DNA from: Rhodoferax sp.
GTDB taxonomy: Bacteria > Pseudomonadota > Gammaproteobacteria > Burkholderiales > Burkholderiaceae_C
Length of the DNA stretch: 7,670 bases
Assembly (NCBI GenBank): GCA_020048255.1
Contig: JAIFMR010000009.1
Span: 1 to 7,670, forward strand
Reading direction: 5' to 3'
Shown one piece after another: positions 1 to 5,234 of the stretch (its first letter is position 1; the number at the start of each line of letters is the position of its first letter). Below the pieces are notes generated by a model. It was not told where the DNA came from, did not search any database, and saw nothing but the letters and a program-made list of their open reading frames with translations. The position numbers and the translations under genes were made by a program.

Positions 1-324
1 CGAAGTTTTGACGCCATCGTGCTCGATCCGCCCAAATTTGCCCCGACCGTGGCACATGCTGAGCGCGCTGCGCGGGCTTACAAGGACATCAATCGGCTTG
101 CCTTCAAGCTGCTGGAACCGGGTGGCGTGCTGTTCACCTACAGCTGCTCGGGCGGTATCAGTGCCGACCTGTTTCACAAAATTGTGGCTTCGGCCGGCTG
201 CGACGCGGGGGTGGACGGTTACATTCATGAACGCATGGGCGGCGCGCCCGACCATCCGATGACCATCCATTTTCCTGAAGGTGAGTACCTCAAAGGGCTT
301 GTGGTCATGCGTAAGCCGGCGTAA
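1..324 (+). CDS. rlmI: 23S rRNA (cytosine-5)-methyltransferase RlmI-like, 3' end only
   Basis: This is the C-terminal 107 residues of a class I SAM-dependent RNA methyltransferase; the gene begins outside the window. In frame from base 1 it reads IVLDPPKF (residues 6-13 of the fragment), the motif IV typical of the RlmI/YccW family. SCSGG follows, with its Cys at residue 49 (base 145), where RlmI-type enzymes carry the catalytic cysteine for m5C formation. The end, with DHP then FPEGEYLKGLVV, matches the closing strands of the RlmI catalytic domain. Family members methylate C1962 of 23S rRNA in E. coli, using SAM, in the cytoplasm. The N-terminal PUA-like domain expected for RlmI cannot be seen here, so a close paralogue of this family is possible. 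The stop TAA is at 322-324, 44 bases before the next gene. Confidence 0.85.
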   Translation, partial: RSFDAIVLDPPKFAPTVAHAERAARAYKDINRLAFKLLEPGGVLFTYSCSGGISADLFHKIVASAGCDAGVDGYIHERMGGAPDHPMTIHFPEGEYLKGLVVMRKPA

Positions 325-337
325 AACTGATCGTCGT

Positions 338-343
338 TACACT
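338..343 (+). promoter_or_regulatory. Candidate -10 hexamer upstream of the COG0523 GTPase gene
   Basis: TACACT lies 25 bases before the ATG at 369 and matches four of six bases of the sigma-70 -10 consensus. I find no good -35 at 16-18 bp spacing. The nine-base string TACACTCGC recurs at 1505 upstream of the DksA-like gene, which is the main reason for listing it. No AT-rich Zur-type palindrome is visible in this 44-base gap. Confidence 0.25.
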
Positions 344-368
344 CGCTGCCTTCTTACACGTCTGCATC

Positions 369-1424
369 ATGTCGCTCATTCCCGCCACCATCCTCACCGG
401 TTTCCTCGGCTCCGGCAAAACCACGCTCTTGAAACGCGTGTTGTCCGAGGCCCATGGCCAGAAAATCGCCATCATTGAAAACGAGTTTGGTGAGGAAAAC
501 ATCGACAACGAGATTCTGGTGACCGACTCCAAAGAGCAGATCATTCAGATGAGCAATGGCTGCATCTGTTGCACCATCCGTGAAGACCTGCGCGAAGCCT
601 TGCAGCTGCTGGCCGCCAAGAAGCGCCAGGGCTTGCTGGACTTTGACCGGGTCGTCATCGAGACCACCGGCGTGGCCGACCCTGGGCCGGTGGCGCAAAC
701 GTTTTTCATGGATGACGAGATTGCCGAGAGTTATTTGCTGGACTCCATCTTGACGCTGGTGGACGCCAAGCACGCCAATCAGCAGCTCGACGACCGTCAG
801 GAGGCGCGTCGCCAGGTGGGTTTTGCGGACCAGATATTCATCAGCAAGACCGACCTGGTTTCTAAAGAGGAAACCGACGACCTGATGCACCGCCTGAAGC
901 ACATGAACCCGCGTGCGCCGCAAAAAGCCGTGCATTTTGGTGAAGTGGCGCTGTCAGAGGTGTTTGACCTGCGTGGTTTTAACCTCAATACCAAGCTTGA
1001 TATTGATCCGGATTTTTTGAAAGAAGACGATCACGATCACGGCCATGACCATGCGGGTCATGACCACGCGCCCGGCGAGGCTTGCAACCATCCGTCGCAC
1101 CAGCATGGTCACCACCATGCGCACGACGACGATGTGAAAAGCTTTGTGTTCCGCTCAGATCGTGCCTTTGACCCGGCCAAGCTTGAAGATTTTCTGGGTG
1201 CCATCGTCAATATTTATGGCCCTCGTATGTTGCGCTACAAAGGCGTCTTGTACATGCAAGGCACGGATCGCAAGGTGATTTTTCAGGGCGTGCACCAGCT
1301 GATGGGCAGCGACCTGGGGCCGGCTTGGGCCAAGGATGAGAAGCCATGCAGCAAGATGGTGTTTATCGGCATTGATCTGCCTCAAGACATCTTTTTGCAG
1401 GGCATGGAGAAGAGCCTTGTTTGA
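369..1424 (+). CDS. COG0523/CobW-family GTPase, YjiA-like, with histidine-rich insert
   Basis: This is a 351-residue G3E P-loop GTPase of the COG0523 group, whose members bind transition metals and are implicated in metal insertion or zinc homeostasis in the cytoplasm. Visible motifs are Walker A GFLGSGKT (residues 11-18), ENEFGE (37-42), the metal-binding C-x-C-C at Cys65/67/68, ETTG (98-101) and SKTD (159-162) as guanine-specificity motif. A CobW C-terminal domain runs from about 257 to the end. Much of the chain resembles E. coli YjiA (for example DPGP, RYKG, FQGV, MVFIGI), but residues 222-252 form an added loop with 13 His and one Cys, typical of metal-storing or metal-delivering members. 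The ATG at 369 gives the usual family start (SLIPATILTGF); no clear Shine-Dalgarno sequence precedes it. The exact metal and client protein cannot be told from sequence. A DksA-like gene lies next downstream. Confidence 0.93.
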   Translation: MSLIPATILTGFLGSGKTTLLKRVLSEAHGQKIAIIENEFGEENIDNEILVTDSKEQIIQMSNGCICCTIREDLREALQLLAAKKRQGLLDFDRVVIETTGVADPGPVAQTFFMDDEIAESYLLDSILTLVDAKHANQQLDDRQEARRQVGFADQIFISKTDLVSKEETDDLMHRLKHMNPRAPQKAVHFGEVALSEVFDLRGFNLNTKLDIDPDFLKEDDHDHGHDHAGHDHAPGEACNHPSHQHGHHHAHDDDVKSFVFRSDRAFDPAKLEDFLGAIVNIYGPRMLRYKGVLYMQGTDRKVIFQGVHQLMGSDLGPAWAKDEKPCSKMVFIGIDLPQDIFLQGMEKSLV

Positions 1425-1504
1425 GTTCGCTTTTTAAGCCAGGAAGTGCTGACCAATGTTTGTCTCGCTTTTGCAACTGATGGGATTCGCCACGGGTAAA
1501 CCGG

Positions 1505-1510
1505 TACACT
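1505..1510 (+). promoter_or_regulatory. Candidate -10 hexamer for the DksA-like gene
   Basis: TACACT sits 119 bases before the proposed GTG start at 1630, inside a 205-base stretch (1425-1629) that I read as non-coding upstream sequence. It carries the same TACACTCGC string as the gap at 338. No convincing -35 is present at normal spacing, so this is only a candidate. I see no hairpin terminator, RNA gene or other signal in 1425-1629 apart from this and the ribosome-binding site at 1618. Confidence 0.25.
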
Positions 1511-1617
1511 CGCGCGCCGAGGAAACAGCCGGACCCGGTCCAACCCCGCCCCAAGGCGCCAAAGCCAAACAGCTGCAGGTGTCCGCCCCAGCATCACCAG
1601 TCCAGGAAAAACCTGCC

Positions 1618-1623
1618 AGGAGG
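1618..1623 (+). promoter_or_regulatory. Consensus Shine-Dalgarno AGGAGG deciding the DksA-like start
   Basis: A perfect AGGAGG ends six bases before an in-frame GTG at 1630. Read as codons of a longer frame opening at the ATG at 1456, it would be two AGG arginine codons, rare in GC-rich betaproteobacteria. This favours initiation at 1630 over 1456. Confidence 0.65.
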
Positions 1624-1629
1624 TCGTCA

Positions 1630-2742
1630 GTGAAAGCGCCAGTCGTGAAACCGAAAGCCAAAGCCACCGAAGTGCGCTTAAGTGCCAAGCCTGCTGTGGC
1701 TGGCAAAGCCGTCAAGGCCGCTCCACCTGCCAAACCTGCTGCCAAGACAACGGCCAAAGCAGCGGCAAAACCAGCAAACAAGGCGCCTGCCAAGCCGGTA
1801 GCTCAAGCGCTGGCCAAAGCGGCTGTCAAATCCGCGGCGAAACCCGTTGCCAAAGTGGCCCCTCCACCTGCTGTCAAGCCCGCCGTCAAAGCGGCAAGCA
1901 AAACCCCGCCCGTAGTGGCCAAGGCCAAACTCGGCAAAGCCGTTTTGTCGGTTGCTGCTGTGCCAGCAACCCAGCCCGTCCCCCCTATGACTAAAAAGAA
2001 GCCCGAACCTGTGACGACTACTGTGCCTACTGAATCTGTGACCAAAGCTGCCAAATCTGTCAAAGCGGCGCCCGTGGTTGAATCCACGCCCGTGGCCAAA
2101 CCGGCCCCTGTGCCTCCTCCCATGACGCCGCTGGGTGTTCCCGTGCGTTCTGGCCGTCCATCTTCGCGCCTGGCGCAGTTGACCGTGCCTTCGATGGCGC
2201 AGTCGGTGGCTTCCACCGCCGCCAAGGCCAGCTTCACCCAGATGACGACAACTCAGCCCATCGTCTCGCCCCTGGCCTCATCGGTCAAGAGAGACCCCAA
2301 GCTGGCCGGCAACTGGAAGAAAAAGCCCGTCGCCGAGTTAACCGACGCGGAAGTCATTGCCATGTCGGACAACGACTACATGAACGACACACAAATGGCG
2401 TTTTTCCGCCTCAAGCTGGTGGCACTGAAGAACGACATCTTGAGCAACGCCGGTGAAACCACTGAACATTTGCGTGAAGATACTGTGGTGGTGCCTGATC
2501 CGGCCGACCGGGCCACCATTGAAGAAGAGCACGCACTGGAACTGCGCACCCGCGACCGCGAGCGAAAACTACTGAAGAAAATCGAGCAGTCCATCAATCG
2601 CATTGATGCGGGTGACTATGGCTATTGCGACGAGACTGGCGAGCCGATTGGCGTGGGACGCTTGTTAGCACGTCCTACTGCGACCTTGTCACTTGAGGCG
2701 CAGCAGCGGCGTGAGCTCAAACAAAAGATGTTTGGTGACTGA
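1630..2742 (+). CDS. dksA: DksA/TraR-family RNA polymerase-binding protein with long H1-like N-terminal tail
   Basis: From the GTG at 1630 the protein has 370 residues, against 151 for E. coli DksA. About residues 1-225 are low-complexity Lys/Ala/Pro/Val, rich in AKP and KAA units, like bacterial histone-H1-like tails. The DksA part starts near residue 230 (YMNDTQMAFFRLKL). It keeps the coiled-coil tip D290-P-A-D293, equivalent to E. coli D71/D74 that act in the RNA polymerase secondary channel, then ELRTRDRERKL and a terminal helix. The zinc-finger positions read Cys333, Thr336, Ser354, Ala357, so three of four zinc ligands are lost, as in alphaproteobacterial and zinc-independent DksA forms. 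The family works with ppGpp to reset rRNA and amino-acid promoter activity. The start is chosen on the AGGAGG at 1618; an ATG at 1456 with a weaker AGGA would add 58 Pro/Ala-rich residues. A 37-base gap precedes the next gene. Whether this is the organism's main DksA or a paralogue cannot be told here. Confidence 0.88.
   Translation: MKAPVVKPKAKATEVRLSAKPAVAGKAVKAAPPAKPAAKTTAKAAAKPANKAPAKPVAQALAKAAVKSAAKPVAKVAPPPAVKPAVKAASKTPPVVAKAKLGKAVLSVAAVPATQPVPPMTKKKPEPVTTTVPTESVTKAAKSVKAAPVVESTPVAKPAPVPPPMTPLGVPVRSGRPSSRLAQLTVPSMAQSVASTAAKASFTQMTTTQPIVSPLASSVKRDPKLAGNWKKKPVAELTDAEVIAMSDNDYMNDTQMAFFRLKLVALKNDILSNAGETTEHLREDTVVVPDPADRATIEEEHALELRTRDRERKLLKKIEQSINRIDAGDYGYCDETGEPIGVGRLLARPTATLSLEAQQRRELKQKMFGD
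1633..2310 (+). repeat. Low-complexity Lys/Ala/Pro coding repeat (tail of the DksA-like protein)
   Basis: This stretch encodes degenerate short units such as AAKP, AKPA, KAAV and KSAA, densest from about 1680 to 1960, then a looser Pro/Thr/Ser/Val linker. Basic residues greatly outnumber acidic ones. The units are not exact at DNA level, so this is amino-acid low complexity rather than a recent tandem duplication. It resembles the C-terminal tails of AlgP and histone-H1-like bacterial proteins; DNA binding is an inference from composition. Confidence 0.7.
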
Positions 2743-2779
2743 TTTGCGCATGGGTGAGGCGTAGCAAGAATCCAGCTGT

Positions 2780-4579
2780 ATGGCAACCAAAGAAAGTCCC
2801 CCTACGGGCCTGCTGGCCAAAATGGCCAGTTTTGTCCGCAGCCCGTCCGCCGAACCCGCGCCGCAGGACAAGAATGACTTTCCTGAGGGGGGTGAAAGCG
2901 GCAAGCAGGCTTTCAAGCGCATGATTGAACGCAAAGCGCACAACGACTCCATCCGCAACAGGGAATTCAGCCAACTTCGCAAATTGCGCCAGGTATCACC
3001 GGCCGTGGCCACGCAAATGGTGGCCAGAGACTCTTTTTTTCAGGACAGCTCAGGCTATTCTGTGACCGAGGAGCGGGCCACGACGCTGAAGAAAATAGAC
3101 GAAATCGAAGCGCAAATGTCCAAGCAGTGGTGGAAAGGGCGCCCAGGCGGCACACCAGCCACATCGCCAGAGCCGAACACCGCCAAAGCCACCAAGGGGG
3201 CAACGGCAGGGGGGCCGGCCGCGAAGTCGCCCGGCGTGGCAGACCGTCCTTCCACGGTGTCGGAGTCCCAGCTGGAGACCTGCAATACCTTTGCCGCGAC
3301 GCTGCCCTCAGATTTGTTTGAGGGCGCGGATGACGTCCCGACGCAGTTGGACGCAGACATGACTTCTGTGCAGGAGGTTGCCAAAAAGCCAGCGGTGCCT
3401 GCCTCGGTCCCCAGTGCATCGCGCAGCGGCTTTGAGTCCACCGGGAACAGTGCCTTTTCGGTGTCCAAGATGGTGTCCATCGACATGGGTCAAAACCTGT
3501 CTGACCCCACGCTGGAAGAAGCAGCCATTCGCTTTGCCAACAGCGACGATCGGGGCGCAGAGTCGGTTTTGATGACGGCGCTGCAGTCCCAGGCCGGAGT
3601 GACTGAATCAGCCGAAGCCTGGACGGCTGCTCTGCTGGACCTTTACCGAGGAACCGGGCAGCGGGCCAGTTTCGAGCGCTTGGTGCAGAGCCAGGCGCTT
3701 GAGTCGAATCTGCCTGCACCGGTTTGGTTTTCCACGCCAGAAGCCTTGGGCTTGATGGAGACCCCGGTGGGGCCGATTCCCGAACCCAAACCGACCGTGG
3801 CCTTACAAGAGTTTTGGCAGTGCCCCGCCGAATTGGACATGGAAGCCGTGCGGCAGTTGCATGACTACGCGCGTGCGCAGACCGGATCTTGCAGATTGGA
3901 TTGGCGTCTGTTGAGAAGCATCCAGGCCGATGCCGGACAAGCTTTGGCTGAGTTGTTTGCTCATTGGTGCGACCAGTCTTTGGCGTTGCAGTTCAAAGGT
4001 GTAGAGGTTTTGGGTGACGTGCTGCGCACCCATACGCCTATGGGGGTCAGCCAGGTTGCGCCGTTTTGGTGGCAGCTGCGCATGACGCTCTGGCGGATAC
4101 AGGGGTCGCAAGAGAATTTCGACCTGGTTGCCATGGATTTTTGTATTACTTACGAAGTGTCGCCCCCGGCTTGGCAGGCGACCCGCTGCCAGTACGATAA
4201 CGTGCAGGAAACCCGCTGGGCCGATGCCGATACCGACGCTGCTGCGCCGCAGGGTGACACGGCAAGCCAGGCGTTGTCAGACCGAGCTGCATTCCCTGAT
4301 GCGCGCTATGCTGATCTGTTTGGCGAGGTGCTGGGCACCGCGGCCGACAAGCTGCAACCGCTTCAAGCCGTCACCCAAGCGGGTCAAGACATCATCGTCA
4401 ACTGCGATTACCTGATCCGGGTGGATTTTTCCGCGGCAGGAAACATCTTGAACTGGGTCGCCACCGCCCAAGCGGCAGGCCATCAGATCGAGTTGCGTCA
4501 TGTGCCTCGGCTGGTTGCCGCATTTTTCAATTTGATTGGTATCAACGAGCACGCGCGGGTGACTTTGCGGCTCAACTAG
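2780..4579 (+). CDS. Uncharacterised STAS-domain protein (599 aa)
   Basis: I do not recognise a named gene. Residues about 40-75 are charged and helical (QAFKRMIERK, RNREFSQLRKLRQV). About 115-235 is an Ala/Pro/Thr/Ser linker. About 241-305 (LEEAAIRFANSDDRGAESVL, then WTAALLDLYRGTGQRASFERL) looks like a TPR/FimV-type helical pair. About 371-415 and 538-580 each show a strand, an AG-x-x-L helix and a second strand. The last one (VNCDYLIRVDFSAAGNIL, then LVAAFF..IGI) is a good STAS domain of the MlaB/SpoIIAA sort, lacking any obvious phospho-serine that I can assign. No signal peptide or membrane span is visible, so it is probably cytoplasmic. The ATG at 2780 has no strong Shine-Dalgarno. It follows the DksA-like gene by 37 bases, and its stop overlaps the hslV ribosome-binding site, suggesting coexpression. 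Function unknown; a partner-switch or scaffold role is only inference. Confidence 0.85.
   Translation: MATKESPPTGLLAKMASFVRSPSAEPAPQDKNDFPEGGESGKQAFKRMIERKAHNDSIRNREFSQLRKLRQVSPAVATQMVARDSFFQDSSGYSVTEERATTLKKIDEIEAQMSKQWWKGRPGGTPATSPEPNTAKATKGATAGGPAAKSPGVADRPSTVSESQLETCNTFAATLPSDLFEGADDVPTQLDADMTSVQEVAKKPAVPASVPSASRSGFESTGNSAFSVSKMVSIDMGQNLSDPTLEEAAIRFANSDDRGAESVLMTALQSQAGVTESAEAWTAALLDLYRGTGQRASFERLVQSQALESNLPAPVWFSTPEALGLMETPVGPIPEPKPTVALQEFWQCPAELDMEAVRQLHDYARAQTGSCRLDWRLLRSIQADAGQALAELFAHWCDQSLALQFKGVEVLGDVLRTHTPMGVSQVAPFWWQLRMTLWRIQGSQENFDLVAMDFCITYEVSPPAWQATRCQYDNVQETRWADADTDAAAPQGDTASQALSDRAAFPDARYADLFGEVLGTAADKLQPLQAVTQAGQDIIVNCDYLIRVDFSAAGNILNWVATAQAAGHQIELRHVPRLVAAFFNLIGINEHARVTLRLN
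4447..4473 (+). promoter_or_regulatory. Candidate sigma-32 heat-shock promoter for hslVU
   Basis: CTTGAA (4447-4452), a 14-base spacer, then CCCAAGC (4467-4473) resemble the E. coli sigma-32 form CTTGAAA-N12-14-CCCCATnT. The site lies inside the 3' end of the STAS gene, about 120 bases before hslV. hslVU is a classic sigma-32 operon in E. coli. The -10 half is imperfect and the bases are also constrained by coding, so chance is possible. Confidence 0.3.
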
Positions 4580-4583
4580 GAAG
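4578..4583 (+). promoter_or_regulatory. hslV ribosome-binding site overlapping the upstream stop codon
   Basis: AGGAAG begins within the TAG stop (4577-4579) of the STAS gene and ends 12 bases before the hslV ATG at 4596. A TTG at 4587 is also in frame but is only three bases from this site, too close. The overlap suggests translational coupling of hslV to the STAS gene. Confidence 0.5.
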
Positions 4584-4595
4584 CGTTTGAGCCTT

Positions 4596-5141
4596 ATGGA
4601 ACAATTTCATGGAACCACCATCATCAGTGTGCGTCGTCAGACGCCGCAAGGGGTGCAGGTGGCCATCGGGGGCGATGGGCAGGTGACGCTGGGGAGCATC
4701 GTCGTCAAGGGCACAGCGCGTAAAGTGCGCAAGCTTTATCACGGCAAGGTATTGGCCGGTTTTGCCGGCGCTACCGCCGATGCCTTCACCTTGTTTGAGC
4801 GGTTTGAAGCCAAGCTGGAGAAGCATCAGGGGCATCTGGTGCGTGCGGCTATTGAACTCACCAAGGACTGGCGCACCGACCGGGTTTTGCGCCGCCTGGA
4901 AGCCATGCTGGCGGTCGCTGACAGCTCGGCGTCCTTGATCATCACGGGCAATGGTGATGTGCTGGAGCCCGAAAATGGCATTGTGGCCATTGGCTCGGGT
5001 GGCGCTTACGCCCAGGCTGCCGCCATCGCGCTGCTCAACCATACCGAGCTGTCCGCTGCAGAGATGGTTAAAAAGTCGCTGGAAATTGCGGGTGAGATCT
5101 GCATCTACACCAACATGAACCACACCATCGAGAGCCTCTAA
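4596..5141 (+). CDS. hslV: ATP-dependent protease subunit HslV (ClpQ)
   Basis: This is the threonine peptidase of the two-component HslVU protease: a double hexamer that degrades unfolded and regulatory proteins after HslU unfolds them. The protein has 181 residues. The start reads MEQFHG then TTIISVRR; the catalytic nucleophile of the family is the first Thr of that pair, here Thr7, so the first six residues must be removed for activity. GGDGQVTLG (about 25-33), KVRKLYHGKVLAGFAG, LRRLEAML, ITGNGDVLEP and GSGGAYAQAAA are all family hallmarks, as is the C-terminal SLEIAGEICIYTN. The stretch RRQTPQGV is about four residues longer than in E. coli HslV between the active-site strand and GGDG. The ATG at 4596 is chosen over the in-frame TTG at 4587 because it gives the family's normal start and a usable ribosome-site distance. 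hslU follows after 93 bases. Confidence 0.97.
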   Translation: MEQFHGTTIISVRRQTPQGVQVAIGGDGQVTLGSIVVKGTARKVRKLYHGKVLAGFAGATADAFTLFERFEAKLEKHQGHLVRAAIELTKDWRTDRVLRRLEAMLAVADSSASLIITGNGDVLEPENGIVAIGSGGAYAQAAAIALLNHTELSAAEMVKKSLEIAGEICIYTNMNHTIESL

Positions 5142-5148
5142 ATCTGTC

Positions 5149-5192
5149 GGGGTAGATCCGGGGTCGCACGAAGTGAACTTGGCTCTGTCCCC
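5149..5192. repeat. REP-like imperfect palindrome between hslV and hslU
   Basis: A 44-base element starts with GGGGTAGATCC and ends with GGCTCTGTCCCC. The ends pair as GGGG/CCCC, AGA/TCT and CC/GG with small mismatches, and a nested CAC-GAA-GTG mini-hairpin lies at 5167-5175. Nested, GGGG-bounded imperfect palindromes of this size are like dispersed REP elements of betaproteobacteria. Only one copy is in the window, so its repeated nature is not proven. It is not followed by a T run, so it is not a typical terminator. Confidence 0.45.
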
Positions 5193-5234
5193 CTCTTGTC
5201 GTCGGATGTCTCTCCCTTCCAACATTTTGAAATC

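Noticed and set aside
354..935. A 193-codon minus-strand frame opposite the COG0523 GTPase
   Set aside because: The plus strand carries all GTPase motifs here; the frame is a shadow.
1987..1989. ATG at 1987 (MTKKKPEP) as a start giving a shorter DksA
   Set aside because: It has no Shine-Dalgarno sequence before it, while the GTG at 1630 has a perfect one; not fully excluded as an internal start.
1803..2237. Minus-strand frame rich in Gly/Ala/Thr opposite the DksA tail
   Set aside because: It is the complement of Lys/Ala/Pro low-complexity codons and is explained by that composition.
2967..3719. A 250-codon minus-strand frame within the STAS gene
   Set aside because: Its product is Arg/Pro/Ser-rich without domain features, and the plus-strand frame continues with a recognisable C-terminal domain.
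4572..5225. A 217-codon minus-strand frame opposite hslV
   Set aside because: hslV on the plus strand is unambiguous, and the antisense product shows no family features.
5196..5234. TTG-initiated 13-residue N-terminal extension of HslU
   Set aside because: The ATG at 5235 gives the standard HslU start and the same 443-residue length as E. coli.
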